A DNA stretch of 23,567 nt from JACKBJ01 sp964549495 (GTDB lineage: Bacteria > Chloroflexota > Anaerolineae > Epilineales > Epilineaceae), in the NCBI GenBank assembly GCA_964549495.1, contig CAZJWJ010000086.1, positions 1 through 23,567 on the forward strand, given 5' to 3'. This document shows, one piece after another, positions 8,027 to 17,900 of the stretch. The first letter of the stretch is position 1; every line of letters begins with the position of its first letter. Position numbers and translations under genes: made by a program. The notes beneath the pieces are model-generated. The model ran no database searches. It was not told the DNA's origin and worked only from the letters and a program-made list of their open reading frames with translations.

Positions 8027-9796
8027 ATGGACCCGATGGGAGGTCTCGATCCGTTCGACCGAGGCAGCCTGCCGGTCGAGCGGGTGCTCGTCGCCGACGT
8101 GATCGTCGTCGGCACCGGGGTGGCCGGCCTCACCGCCGCGCTCGCTGCCGGCGGGCAGCGGATCCATCTGCTGACCAAGGCCGCCTTCTCGCGCGGGGGC
8201 GGCTCGAGCCCCTGGGCTCAGGGCGGCGTGGCGGCCGCCGTCGGGCCCGACGACTCGCCGGCATTGCACGCTCGGGACACCTTGGCCGCCGGCGATGGGA
8301 CCAGCGACGCATCAGCGGTCGACATCCTCACCCGCGAGGGTCCGGATGCCGTCCGCCGCTTGATCGAGTTGGGAGCGCGCTTCGACCGCGATGGCGACGG
8401 CCGCTTGGCCCTGGGCCGCGAGGCAGCCCACGGCCGGCGGCGCGTGCTCCACGCGCGCGACGCCACTGGCGCCGAGATCGTCCGCGCCCTGCTGGCGGCG
8501 GTCGCGGCCGCGCCGGGCATCCGGATCCACGAACATTGCTTCGCCTGGGACCTGGTGACCCATGCCGGCCGCGTCGTCGGGCTCCTGGCCTTGCACGACG
8601 GGGGCGAGCCGGTCCTGCACCTGGCCCCGACCGTGGTCCTGGCCACCGGCGGCTGCGGGCAGCTCTTCGCCCAGACCACCAACCCGCCGGAGGTCACCGG
8701 CGACGGCATCGCCATGGCCGCCCGCGCCGGCGCCCGCCTGGCCGACATGTGCATGGTCCAGTTCCACCCCACCGCCTTGGACGTGGGCGCCGATCCGATG
8801 CCCCTGGTCACCGAGGCCCTGCGCGGCGAGGGCGCCGTCCTGATCGACGAGCGCGGCCGGCGCTTCATGCTCGAGGCCGATCCGGCCGGCGAGTTGGCCC
8901 CGCGCGACATCGTCGCCCGCGGCATCCACCGTCACCAGGCCGCCGGGCACCGGGTCTACCTCGACGCCAGCCAGGCCCTCGGCGCCAGCTTCCCCGAGCG
9001 CTTCCCGACCGTCATTGCCCTCTGCCAGGCCCGCGGCATCGACCCGCGCCGCGAGCCCATCCCGGTCGCGCCGGCCGCCCACTACTTCATGGGCGGCATT
9101 CTGGTCGACGACCGCGGGCGCAGCTCCCTGCCCGGCCTGTGGGCCTGCGGCGAGACCGCCTGCAGCGGCCTGCACGGCGCCAACCGCCTGGCCTCCAACT
9201 CCCTGCTCGAAGGCCTGGTCTTCGGCCGTCGCGTTGCCGAGGATCTGCTCCGCGAGCTCGATCGCAATCGCAACGGGATCCCGACCGATCGGTCCTCCGA
9301 CGGAGAAGCGACCCGCTCGCTTGCCTCAACCAGCAAGTCCAGCCTCGCGCTTCGCTTCCTGCCGGATCCCAGCCCCTACGGCCTCCCGGCCTCCCAGCCG
9401 CCGGCCGACGCCCTCGGCCAGGCCCGCGCCCGCCTGCGCCGCCTGATGTGGGAGCATGTGTCCCTCGTCCGCGACCGGAGCGGCCTGCAACAGGTCCTCG
9501 ACCAGCTGCCCGAGATCGAGTCCGCCCTGTCCGCCCAGACCCCCTCTCGTCGAACGGGCGAGCTCCGCAACCTGCTGACCCTGTCCCGGCTGGTCACGGG
9601 CGCCGCCCTGGCCCGCCCGGAGAGCCGCGGCGGCCACTTTCGCAGCGACTTTCCAGACCGCGATCCCTCCCTGGCCCGCCGCGTCATCCTCGATCCCTCG
9701 CCGTCCGAGATCGGTGTGGCCATCGAGCTCGAGCCGGAAGGCATCAGCTCGCGGCAGGGTATCTCGGTCGCTGACCGGCATCACCCCATCGATTGA
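8027..9796 (+). CDS. nadB: L-aspartate oxidase NadB
   Basis: A 589-residue flavoprotein that oxidises L-aspartate to iminoaspartate, the substrate for NadA. The N-terminal FAD dinucleotide-binding motif is VVGTGVAGLTAALAAG (27-42). Family segments follow: SPWAQGGVAAA (61-71), QFHPTALD (245-252), EALRGEGA (263-270), the conserved PRDIVARGI (292-300), AHYFMGGI (351-358) and GLHGANRLASNSLLEG (381-396). This last motif and the flanking GLWACGE separate L-aspartate oxidase from succinate dehydrogenase flavoproteins fairly well. The C-terminal helical region extends past residue 460, and the protein is somewhat longer than the usual 530-550 residues because of a low-complexity Arg/Ser-rich linker near 405-445. 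The start at 8027 lacks a strong Shine-Dalgarno; ATG 8036 is an in-frame alternative. It lies between nadA (19-base gap) and nadC (20-base gap). Confidence 0.96.
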   Translation: MDPMGGLDPFDRGSLPVERVLVADVIVVGTGVAGLTAALAAGGQRIHLLTKAAFSRGGGSSPWAQGGVAAAVGPDDSPALHARDTLAAGDGTSDASAVDILTREGPDAVRRLIELGARFDRDGDGRLALGREAAHGRRRVLHARDATGAEIVRALLAAVAAAPGIRIHEHCFAWDLVTHAGRVVGLLALHDGGEPVLHLAPTVVLATGGCGQLFAQTTNPPEVTGDGIAMAARAGARLADMCMVQFHPTALDVGADPMPLVTEALRGEGAVLIDERGRRFMLEADPAGELAPRDIVARGIHRHQAAGHRVYLDASQALGASFPERFPTVIALCQARGIDPRREPIPVAPAAHYFMGGILVDDRGRSSLPGLWACGETACSGLHGANRLASNSLLEGLVFGRRVAEDLLRELDRNRNGIPTDRSSDGEATRSLASTSKSSLALRFLPDPSPYGLPASQPPADALGQARARLRRLMWEHVSLVRDRSGLQQVLDQLPEIESALSAQTPSRRTGELRNLLTLSRLVTGAALARPESRGGHFRSDFPDRDPSLARRVILDPSPSEIGVAIELEPEGISSRQGISVADRHHPID

Positions 9797-9816
9797 CGCC
9801 CGCTCGGAGCCCCGAC

Positions 9817-10692
9817 ATGCCCCTGCAGCCTCCCCACCCCCTCCTCTACGAAGACCTCATCCGCGCCGCCCTGGCCGAAGACCTCGGCCGGGCCGGTGAC
9901 CTCACCACCGATGCCATCGTCCCCTCATCTACCCATGCCGAGGCCCGCATCGTCGCACGACAGCCTGGCCGCATCGCGGGCCTGCCCATGGCCGCCGCCA
10001 CTTTCGAGCGGATCGATCCCGACATCCACTTCCACATCGACCTACCCGACGGCCAGGACGCCCCGGCCGGCGCCAGCCTGGCCACCCTCCGCGGCCCCGC
10101 CCGCGGCATCCTCACCGCCGAGCGGGTGGCCCTCAACCTCCTCGGCCGCCTCTCGGGCATCGCCACCGCCACCCGCGGCATGGTCGAGGCCGCCGCACCC
10201 CACGGCGCCCGCATCGTCTGCACCCGCAAGACCACCCCCGGCCTGCGCGTCCTGGAGAAGTACGCCGTCCGCTGCGGCGGTGGCCACAACCACCGCTTCG
10301 GCCTGGACGACGCCATCCTGATCAAGGACAACCACATCGCCATCGCCGGCGGCATCCGCCCCGCCGTCGAAGGCGCCCGCGCCGCCGCCGGCCACATGGT
10401 CCGCATCGAGCTGGAGGTCGATGACCTGGAGCAGCTGCAAGTCGCCCTCGACCTGGGCGTCGACGCCGTCCTGCTCGACAACATGGACCCCGATACCCTC
10501 CGCCAGGCCGTCTCCATGGCCCGCGGCCTCGCCACCACCGAAGCCTCCGGCGGCATCCGCCCCGAAACCGCCGCCACCATCGCCGCCACCGGTGTCGACC
10601 TCCTCTCCGCCGGCTGGCTCACCCACAGCGCCCCCGCCCTAGACGTCGCCCTCGACATCACCCTCCCCTTCTCGGACCTCGACCGGTCGTAG
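9817..10692 (+). CDS. nadC: Nicotinate-nucleotide pyrophosphorylase (quinolinate phosphoribosyltransferase) NadC
   Basis: A 291-residue enzyme converting quinolinate and PRPP to nicotinate mononucleotide, CO2 and pyrophosphate, the last step encoded here. Diagnostic motifs are EDLGRAGDLTTDAIV (21-35), AERVALNLLGRLSGIATAT (101-119), the active-site stretch CTRKTTPGLRVLEKYAV (135-151), GGGHNHRFGL (154-163), LIKDNHI (168-174), VLLDNM (218-223), SGGI (244-247) and GWLTHSAPALD (266-276). Length is normal. ATG 9817 was chosen because GGAG lies 7 bases upstream. An in-frame TTG at 9793 would overlap the nadB stop and has no Shine-Dalgarno. Codons end in C with unusual frequency, more than in nadA. 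Translation is probably coupled within the operon, and regulation is through the promoter before nadA. Confidence 0.97.
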   Translation: MPLQPPHPLLYEDLIRAALAEDLGRAGDLTTDAIVPSSTHAEARIVARQPGRIAGLPMAAATFERIDPDIHFHIDLPDGQDAPAGASLATLRGPARGILTAERVALNLLGRLSGIATATRGMVEAAAPHGARIVCTRKTTPGLRVLEKYAVRCGGGHNHRFGLDDAILIKDNHIAIAGGIRPAVEGARAAAGHMVRIELEVDDLEQLQVALDLGVDAVLLDNMDPDTLRQAVSMARGLATTEASGGIRPETAATIAATGVDLLSAGWLTHSAPALDVALDITLPFSDLDRS

Positions 10693-10928
10693 ATCCCCCA
10701 CCGGTCAAGTCCCACCCTCGCGCTTCACGACCTCCCCCACCCCAAACTCCCCAAGAGGGCGGGCGTGCCGTCGGGCGGGGCGGCGTCGCGCGCCCGCATT
10801 ACCCTTCCCCCGTTGGCATCCCACCCCGGCCAACCAAGACCTGTTGCCGCCCCCCCCGGCGGCATGCCCGCCCGCCCCACCACCCTCGCTCCCAAACGCC
10901 GTCCCTCCGTCCTACCCGCCGATCCTCG
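10693..10928. other. C-rich intergenic stretch after nadC, no gene seen
   Basis: This part of the nadC to FG-GAP gap has long C-rich runs and no convincing reading frame with a ribosome-binding site. It holds GCCGCC-C6-GGCGGC (10846-10863), a 6-bp stem with an all-C loop, and a longer-range GCGGGCG/CGCCCGC pair (10759-10765 and 10791-10797). Neither has a U-tract, so a terminator call for nadABC is weak. Confidence 0.4.
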
Positions 10929-10957
10929 TTGCCCAGGCCGTTCGTCTCGGCTACCCT
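10929..10957 (+). promoter_or_regulatory. Candidate promoter for the FG-GAP repeat gene
   Basis: TTGCCC (10929-10934) and TACCCT (10952-10957) are separated by 17 bases, giving a start near 10964 and a leader of about 36 bases before the ATG at 11000. Both hexamers are imperfect (4/6 for the -35, 3/6 for the -10), so the call rests mainly on spacing and position. Confidence 0.35.
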
Positions 10958-10999
10958 GCATTTCGAGACCCATTCGCCTTCGATGTCACGAGGTGCCCC

Positions 11000-13297
11000 A
11001 TGCGCCGATTGCCCGCTCTCTTCTCGCTCGCCCTACTCGCGATCGCAGTCGCCCTCGCGTCTGTCCTCGCGGCCGACGACCGACCGAGCCTCGCCACCGA
11101 AGCCCAACCGGCCTCGCCATCCCAAGCCTGCGCCAACCCCCGCCCGATCACCCCCATCGGCGAAGGCTTCTTCCGCGACGTCTCCGAGCAAAGCGGCATC
11201 CGCGACGAGAACTTCGATCCGGACCCTCCGGACAACATGAAGATCAACGACCACAGCCGCCTGGCCTTCGCCGACATCGACGGCGACGGCTACGACGACA
11301 TCGTGGCCCACAACCTCTTCCCCAACCCCAACCAGGTCGACCCCATCCCCTATGAGCACCTGGTCTTCCGCAACCGGGGTGACGGCAGCTTCGAGAACGT
11401 CTCCGACGCCTCGGGCCTGCGCGACGTCCAGGCCGGCTTCTTCCTCTTCGGCGACGTCGACAACGACGGCGACCAGGACGCCTTCGCCGGCCTGGACATG
11501 CCCATCCCGCGCGCCGACAACGCCCACCGGATCCTGCTCAACGACGGCCAGGGCCACTTTACCGAGCTGCCGAACAGCGGCGTGAATCGCCCCTTCCAAG
11601 ACCCCTCGGGCAACATCCTGCACTTCGCCGGCAACGCCGTCTTCCTGGATGCCGACGGCGACGCCAACCTGGACCTCTACGTCGGCAACGGCCAGAGCTC
11701 GGTCGCCGCGCCCGACCAGCTCTGGCTGGGCAATGGCGACGGGACCTTCCGCTATGCCTTCGAGAACCTCGAGGGTCCGGTGATCCAGCGCGCCTCCAAC
11801 GGCACGACCACCTGCGACTACGACAACGACGGCGACGCCGACATCTTCGTCAGCGTCTACGGCATCAGCATCGAGAACGGCCACAACCTGCTCTGGGAGA
11901 GCCGGGGTGACGGCCATTTCGACAACCGGGCCCGCGCCCGGGGCTTCGAGGCCCTGGCCACCGGCAACTACTTCCTGTCCCAAACCGGCTTCGGGCGCGA
12001 TCCCGAGCCCGGCCGCGGTCCGGGGCAGTGGGTGGGCGGCAACGGCTTCGGCCTGGCCTGCGAGGACATCAACAACGACGGCCTGGCCGACGTCTTCCTG
12101 ACCAACATCTCGCATCCCAACGCCGGCGACTACGGCCGTACCTGGTCCGATCCCTCGCAGCTGCTGATCAACCAGGGCGCCGAGGGGGGCTTCACCTTCG
12201 TCAACGAATGGCTCGACCGCGGCCTGCCCTTCAACGAGGGCGACGTCGACGGCTCGGCGGTGGACTTCGACAACGACGGCCGCTTCGACTTGGCCCTCTC
12301 GCGCGACCGCAAGTACGAGGGCGCCTACACCGACTTCGAGCAAAAGGCCTGGTTCGGCTTGATGCACCAGCAGCCCGACGGCAGCTTCGAGAGCGTGGGC
12401 GGCATCAGCGGCATCAACGACATCGGCAACGACCCGCCCGAGACGAACCGCATGAAGAGCGCCCACGACCGCGCCTGGTCCGACGTGGATCGCGACGGCG
12501 ATCTGGACCTCCTGGTCGGCGGGCGCACCGGCGGCAAGGCCGGCCGGCCCAACTTCCTCTTCCAGAACGAGATCGGCGCCCAGAACGACTGGCTGGCCAT
12601 CCGCCTCGAAGGCGACGGCGTCAACGTCAACCGCGATGCCATCGGAGCGCGGGTCGAGTTGATCTACCCCGATCGCGTCCTGCGCCGTGAGGTCAAGAGC
12701 AGCCGCGGCATGTACAACTCGATGGACGGCCGCACGCTCCACTTCGGCCTGGGCGATTTGGGCTGCGATTTCCGCTTGCGCATCGTCTGGCCCGACCGCA
12801 CCTTCACGCGCATCGAGGGCAGCCAGGTCGAGCGCAACCGACACATGACCATCCGCTATGGCGAGGCCCCCGGCGAGCCCTTGCCGACCCCCACCGAGGC
12901 GCCGCCCAGCCCCACCCCGACACCCACTCCGGAGCCCAGCCCGACCCCGCTCGGCGCGATGGAGCTCCACGGGCGGGTGCTCGATGCCAGCAATCCGGAC
13001 TTCTTGATGCCCCTGACCGGCGCCACGGTCCATGCTCGGCCGGCCTGCCTCCCGCGCCAGCCCTTCGAGACGCGCAGCGACGAAGAAGGCCGCTACGTGC
13101 TCCTGATCCCGGCCGACTACGCCAACCAATGCGAGAAGACCGTTATCGGCGCCCGGGCCGAGGGCTTCGAGCCCCGAGAGGAGACCCTGACGACGGCCGA
13201 GCTGCGCGCCCAGCCCAACCGCAACCACCTGCTCCAGCGGGCGACCGACGGGTCGACCCTGTGGCTGCCTTGGTTGGTTGCCGAGGCCGGCCGGTGA
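11000..13297 (+). CDS. Secreted FG-GAP/VCBS repeat protein with ASPIC/UnbV domain and LPxLV-type tail
   Basis: A 765-residue exported protein. The start is fixed by a signal peptide (MRRLPALFSLALLAIAVALASVLA) and a GAGGTG upstream; the frame stays open further left but only through Pro-rich noncoding sequence. Residues about 85-510 carry at least seven FG-GAP/VCBS-type calcium-loop repeats, such as DIDGDG (92), DVDNDGDQD (152), DADGDANLD (218), DYDNDGDAD (273), DINNDG (356), DFDNDG (422) and DVDRDGDLD (495), expected to form a beta-propeller. An ASPIC/UnbV domain (about 545-620) follows: RDAIGARVELIYPD, then VKSSRGMYNS and LHFGLGDL. A Pro/Thr linker (628-650), a carboxypeptidase-regulatory-like beta domain (654-745) and the tail LWLPWLV end the protein. 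The combination resembles CRTAC1-like proteins. The likely role is extracellular binding or adhesion; no enzyme active site is evident. Confidence 0.9.
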   Translation: MRRLPALFSLALLAIAVALASVLAADDRPSLATEAQPASPSQACANPRPITPIGEGFFRDVSEQSGIRDENFDPDPPDNMKINDHSRLAFADIDGDGYDDIVAHNLFPNPNQVDPIPYEHLVFRNRGDGSFENVSDASGLRDVQAGFFLFGDVDNDGDQDAFAGLDMPIPRADNAHRILLNDGQGHFTELPNSGVNRPFQDPSGNILHFAGNAVFLDADGDANLDLYVGNGQSSVAAPDQLWLGNGDGTFRYAFENLEGPVIQRASNGTTTCDYDNDGDADIFVSVYGISIENGHNLLWESRGDGHFDNRARARGFEALATGNYFLSQTGFGRDPEPGRGPGQWVGGNGFGLACEDINNDGLADVFLTNISHPNAGDYGRTWSDPSQLLINQGAEGGFTFVNEWLDRGLPFNEGDVDGSAVDFDNDGRFDLALSRDRKYEGAYTDFEQKAWFGLMHQQPDGSFESVGGISGINDIGNDPPETNRMKSAHDRAWSDVDRDGDLDLLVGGRTGGKAGRPNFLFQNEIGAQNDWLAIRLEGDGVNVNRDAIGARVELIYPDRVLRREVKSSRGMYNSMDGRTLHFGLGDLGCDFRLRIVWPDRTFTRIEGSQVERNRHMTIRYGEAPGEPLPTPTEAPPSPTPTPTPEPSPTPLGAMELHGRVLDASNPDFLMPLTGATVHARPACLPRQPFETRSDEEGRYVLLIPADYANQCEKTVIGARAEGFEPREETLTTAELRAQPNRNHLLQRATDGSTLWLPWLVAEAGR

Positions 13298-13327
13298 TCT
13301 TGCCGGGCGCCCGGTCTGGCTCTTCTG

Positions 13328-13488
13328 AGGGCTCGCCCAGCAATAGAATCCCCGATTCGGACGCCGCTGCATCCACTGTGTCGGCCCGCTGTTCGTCGGC
13401 AATAGCTCTGCTATTCCCTCCTCACAGCGCACCAACACAGCGGCGCAGCGACGCCCTCGGTCGGGGATTCTATTGCTGGGCGAGCCCT
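13328..13488. repeat. 161-bp near-palindromic element with perfect 28-bp terminal inverted repeats
   Basis: The two 28-base ends (13328-13355 and 13461-13488, beginning AGGGCTCGCCCAGCAATAG) are exact inverted copies. The interior is also symmetric about base 13408: AATAGC-TCT-GCTATT forms the centre, and the intervening arms match imperfectly with one compensating indel (shared blocks CTGTGT, CGCTGT, GCTGC). The whole element can therefore fold as one long hairpin. It fills most of the gap between the FG-GAP gene (stop 13297) and the dehydrogenase (start 13554). It contains no gene, and I see no clear target-site duplication. It looks like a MITE-type or other palindromic mobile repeat, or a very large terminator hairpin. 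Other genomic copies would decide. Confidence 0.85.
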
Positions 13489-13553
13489 GACACGAGTACC
13501 GAGCTCGAGGCTCGGGCCACGTCCCCGTCGCAGGCAAACGCGGCGATAACAAT

Positions 13554-14603
13554 ATGACCGCCGAGCCGAGCCCGATCACCGCACTCTTCCTCTTCGAGCC
13601 GCGCGCCGCGCTGCGCCAGTATCTGCGCGCCGGCATGACCGACCGGCCCGACATCCGCCTGGTCTTCCCCGAGTCGGTCGAAGCAGAGGCCCTGCTGGCA
13701 CTGGCGCCCGAGGCCGACGTGATGGTCGGCTGGCGGCCCACCCGCGCGCTCCTGGAGGCGGCGCCGGGCCTCCGGCTCTTCATCAACCCGGGCGTCGGGG
13801 TGCAGCATCTCCTGCCCACCTTCCGCGATCTCGTCGCGCGGCGTCGGGCCGAGGATCGGCCCTTCCCGCACTTGGCCAACGGGCACGGCAACACCTACTT
13901 CACCGCCCAGCACGCGGTAGCCCTGCTCCTGGCCCTGACCAATCGGCTGGTCGAGCATCACAACTGGATGCGAGAGGGCCGGTGGCGCAAGGGCGATGCC
14001 GACGCGGCCTCCATCCCCCTGCGCGGCCGGCGCCTGGGCCTCCTGGGCTATGGCGCGATCGGGCGCAAGGTCCATCGCTTCTTGGCCGGCTTCGACATCG
14101 ACTTCGCCATCCTACGCCGGGACTGGTCGCGGCAGTCGGATCCCCTGCCCACCGAGGCCTCGCGCTTCGGGCCGGAGGCCCTGGGCGACTTCCTGGATGC
14201 CGTCGACATCCTGATCGTCGCGTTGCCGCTGACCGAGGAGACCGAAGGCCTGATCGGCGCCGAGGAGCTGGATCGCCTCGGTCCACGCGGGCTCTTGGTC
14301 AACGTCGCGCGCGGTCCGGTGATCGACGAGCAGGCCCTGTACCGAGCCCTGTCCGAGCGGCGCATCGCGGCCGCGGCCATCGACGTCTGGTACGACTACC
14401 AGCCGGAGCCCGACGAGGCCGGCCGGCGCTACCCGGCCCACCAACCCTTCCACCGCCTCGACAACGTCCTGCTGTCGCCGCATCGCGCCGCCTCGCCCAT
14501 GGACGACCTCCCGCGCTGGGACGAGGTGATCGACAACCTCCGGCGCCTGGCCGATGGCCGGACCGACCTGCGCAACCTGGTCGACCTCGAGCGCGGGTAC
14601 TAG
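13554..14603 (+). CDS. D-isomer-specific 2-hydroxyacid dehydrogenase family protein
   Basis: A 349-residue NAD(P)-dependent oxidoreductase with the two-domain fold of D-2-hydroxyacid dehydrogenases, expected in the cytoplasm. The nucleotide-binding Gly motif is GLLGYGAIG (162-170). The catalytic Arg is R253 in NVARGPVIDE, the Glu is probably E285 (PEP, shifted by about three residues from the usual DVFxxEP spacing) and the His is H310 in LSPHRA. The N-terminal substrate-domain loop contains NPGVGVQHL (78-86), where canonical members have a Gly-Val-Gly-x-D motif. The substrate cannot be named; glyoxylate/hydroxypyruvate-type or phosphoglycerate-type activities are possible. The ATG has no good Shine-Dalgarno, and an in-frame ATG at 13635 is an alternative but would cut the first beta strand. 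The gene appears monocistronic, with the 161-bp palindrome before it and no linked pathway genes. Confidence 0.88.
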   Translation: MTAEPSPITALFLFEPRAALRQYLRAGMTDRPDIRLVFPESVEAEALLALAPEADVMVGWRPTRALLEAAPGLRLFINPGVGVQHLLPTFRDLVARRRAEDRPFPHLANGHGNTYFTAQHAVALLLALTNRLVEHHNWMREGRWRKGDADAASIPLRGRRLGLLGYGAIGRKVHRFLAGFDIDFAILRRDWSRQSDPLPTEASRFGPEALGDFLDAVDILIVALPLTEETEGLIGAEELDRLGPRGLLVNVARGPVIDEQALYRALSERRIAAAAIDVWYDYQPEPDEAGRRYPAHQPFHRLDNVLLSPHRAASPMDDLPRWDEVIDNLRRLADGRTDLRNLVDLERGY

Positions 14604-14866
14604 GGCGCGTTTGCAAAACGGATTCGAGCGAGCATGGGTCAGCGCGTTCGGTGACAAGTGGATGGCGTGGATGGGCGCGGAGACGGGGCAGCGCCCCGTT
14701 GAGCACCCAGCCGCGTCAGCCGCGCCGACCTGGTACGCCGACCTGGTGCGTCACGCACCCGACGATCGTCTCGGCGCCCAGGCCATGACGCGACCTCCAG
14801 TCGTGCGCGACGCCGACCGGGAGGGGCGGACCCAATCTGACGAGGCGGGTCGAAGCTGACGCGGGA
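14604..14866. other. Intergenic stretch before the first VWA gene, no gene seen
   Basis: No reading frame here has a ribosome-binding site or recognisable product. The one clear structure is ACGGGGC-AGC-GCCCCGT (14683-14699), a 7-bp GC-rich stem with a three-base loop followed by only two T residues. It lies about 80 bases after the dehydrogenase stop and could be a weak terminator. The promoter of the first VWA gene begins at 14867. Confidence 0.45.
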
Positions 14867-14896
14867 TTGACAGCCACGGTGCGAACTCGCTATCGT
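14867..14896 (+). promoter_or_regulatory. Promoter of the first VWA gene
   Basis: TTGACA (14867-14872, a consensus -35) is followed after 18 bases by TATCGT (14891-14896, 4/6 for the -10). The predicted start is near 14903, giving a leader of about 47 bases to the preferred TTG codon or 17 bases to ATG 14920. Confidence 0.6.
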
Positions 14897-14949
14897 GCCC
14901 TATCGCATCTTCCGGATCGATGACACGAGTGCCAAGGGAGTACGCAGTT

Positions 14950-17900
14950 TTGAACGAGAATCGACGCCGTCCGACCACCTTCCGAATCCGAGTCTTCCTC
15001 CTTCCGTTGCTCTTGCTGACCGCAGTCGTCGCGATGTACCGGCCGAGTCGGCCCGACAGCGGCGTGCTGGCGCAGGCCGATGACTGCCAGCTGGACGCCA
15101 GCGCTTCGCTCGATGCCAGCAGCATCGCGCTGGGCGAGGACGTGGGCGTGCAGGTCGATGTCGAAGCGGATTGTGGCGGACTGGTTCTGCCGCGGCACTA
15201 CGTCATCGCGGCCCAGCCCTGGACGCCGGCCCAGGCGGACCGGTTGGGCGGCGTCCGGGACACGCTGGATGCCTGGCTGGCCGATCTGGACTTCGGCGAC
15301 AGCCAGGTGGGCCTGGTGCTGGGCAACGAGGACCCGGCGGCGCCGACCGTGACGCCGCGCCCGACGCCGCTGCCCACCGCCGAGCCGCGTCCCCGGGCGC
15401 AGGCCGTGCGGCTGACCCAGAACCGCTTCCTGTTGCAGACCGGTCTGGCCGGCTTCGCGCCGGCCGATCCCGGCCTGGCGCTCTCCGATTTGGTCGTCGA
15501 GTCCCGCGGTCAGTTCCTGGATGCCGAGGCGCGCGATCCGGACTTTCGGGGCCGGCGCCACATCCTGATCATCGGTCGCGCCGACGCGCCCTTGGGCCGC
15601 GCCTCGACCCTGGACTTCGAGCTGGGCCTGGCCGAAGAGACCGCCATCGACGTCCGTTGGTTCTGCATCGGCGGCGGTTGTCCGGACCTGCCAGGCGTGC
15701 AGGTGATCGACCTGAACACGCCGGCCGAGCTGGAGGCCGAGCTGGATGCCCTGCACGCCCAGCCCGCGCCGCTGGGGGTCGAGCGGCTGGCCATCACCAG
15801 CCAGTTCTCCGAACGGGCCGATTTCGTCTACGGATCGGCCCGGCCCGAGGCCGATCGGATGGGCCGGCTGGAGAGCAACTACATCCGGTGGATGCCCGCA
15901 CCGCTCGAGGCCACCTTCACGGCCGACTATCGCCTGCGTCCGCTGGACAGCGGCCCGGCGGTGCCGGTGGTGGGCAACATCGAGCTGGCGGGTGTGGCCA
16001 ACGATGGCGCCGAGCTGAGCCGGGTCGTCTCCCAGCGCCTGAGCATCGAGGTGGGCGAGCAGGCAGCCCGCCCCAGCGATTGCCGGCTGGCCGCCGAGAC
16101 CTTCGTCCAGCCGGACGTGCTGGGCCTCGATCGGGAACTCGAGGCCGGCCTGCGCCTGGCGGTGGACTGCAGCGCCCAGGGCGGCCTGCTCGATGTGGTC
16201 CTGGCCATCGACCGATCGGCCTCCATGCTGCAGGGCCAGCGTCTGGAGGAGGCCAAGGACGCAGCGCGGATCTTCATCGAGGCCGTCGACCTGAGCGTGG
16301 CGCGGGTGGCCATCCTGGCCGTCGGCAGCCAGGCCGAGACCCTGGTCGAGCTCTCCAGCGACCGCCCGGCCTTGCTGGCGGCCGTCGATCGCCTCGAGGC
16401 CGCGGGCGAGAACGACTTCGGCGCGGCCTATACCCGCGTCCGTCAGATCCTGCGCGATCGCCGCGAGGGCGCCTTGCCGGCGGTCGTCCTGCTCTCCGAC
16501 GGCGACACGGTCTTCCCCACCGGTCTGCGCTCGGACCCCTGGCTGCAGGCTGCCTTCTGGGCCCATCTCGAAGGCATCCGCTCGGTGGTCGTCTGCGTCA
16601 CCGATGCCCAGACCTGCAAGCCCGAGTTCCAGCAGCTGGCCGCGCCGAGCTCGCATTTCCGACTCAGCCAGGGAGGCGAGGAGCTCGAACGCTTCTATGC
16701 CGAATTGGCGCGCTACCTGGGCCGAGCCGAGGTCGAGCGCCTGAGCGTCTCGCACCTGCAGAACACGGCCCTGCCCTACGTCGGCGTGCCCTTCGGCCAG
16801 GACCTGCCGGCCGTCGATGGCCAGCGCGTGACCTGGCAACGGGCCGATCCCCTCTTCGGGCGCTCGGAGCTGCGCTACACCCTGCGCGGTGCGGCCATCG
16901 GCCGCTGGCCCCTGGCGCGGCGCATCGAGGCCACCTGGGTCGATCGCGCGGGCGGCTTCGGTCAGGCCAGCCTGCCGCTGCCGATGATCGAAGTCGAGCC
17001 GCCGCCGATCAGCGGGCCCTGCGGGCTCGCCTCCGGAGCGACCGAAGTCGAGCCCGGCAGGCTGGACCTCGGACAGACCCTGACCCAAACCCTCTCGGCC
17101 AGCGTGGTCTGCAGCGATGGCGACGATCCGCTCGAGGTCGTCCTGGTGCTCGACCACTCGGACTCGATGGCCGGCCCGCGCATCACGGCCATGCGCCAGG
17201 CGGTGGAGACCATGCTGGACCGGCCCGGCGGCAACGTCCGCTTCGGCCTGGTGGCCTTCAGCGGCCAGATCCTCTCCGAGCAGGCCCTGACGGAGGATCG
17301 CGCTGCCCTCCTCCAGCGCCTCCTGACCACATCGCCCGCCGGCGAGACCAACATCGGCCAGGCCCTGAACCGAGCTGGCGATCTCCTGGACGCGGCCCGA
17401 CCGGGCGCGCGCAGCGTGGTCATCTTGGTCACCGACGGCCGTAACTCGGTCGATCCACAGACCATTCTCACCGCCGCCGGAGGCCTTCAGGAACGCGCCG
17501 AGCTGGTGGCGGCCTGTATCGGCGCGTCTTGCGACCCGGTCTTGGCCCAAGCCGTCACACGTCCGTCCTATTACTTCGATCTGCCCGCCGACGCGGACGT
17601 GGTCGGGCTCTTCGAGCGCATGGCCGAGGCGGTGGCCGGCGCCCTGCCAGCCGAGATCGGGCTGGTCGACCAATCCAGCCCGGCCCTGCCGCCCAGGCCG
17701 GGATCGGCGGTGCCGCCGGTACGCTTCGGTCCGGATCCCAACATCTGGCGATTCGGCTTCGCTCTCTCGGGCGAGGCCCGGGCCAGCCAGGTGCTGACCG
17801 CCAGCCTGCCCGGCTTGCAGCCGGCCGCTCTGTGGTCGCGGGTCGAGTTCCGTACCCTGGCCGGTGCCGAGGGCAGTGCCTATCTGCCGCCGGCCAGCGT

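Noticed and set aside
9793..9816. TTG start for nadC overlapping the nadB stop
   Set aside because: Attractive for translational coupling, but GGAG sits at the right distance from ATG 9817 and the NadC family does not need the extra residues.
10844..10999. Upstream extension of the FG-GAP gene
   Set aside because: The added residues are Pro/Ala-rich translations of a C-rich gap and would bury the signal peptide; ATG 11000 has a Shine-Dalgarno.
13328..13488. Paired inverted ends read as CRISPR repeats
   Set aside because: There are only two copies, in inverted orientation around a symmetric centre, not direct repeats with spacers.
11033..13894. Long minus-strand frame opposite the FG-GAP gene and the dehydrogenase
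   Set aside because: A high-GC shadow frame: it spans two well-supported plus-strand genes and the palindromic element, and shows no domain.
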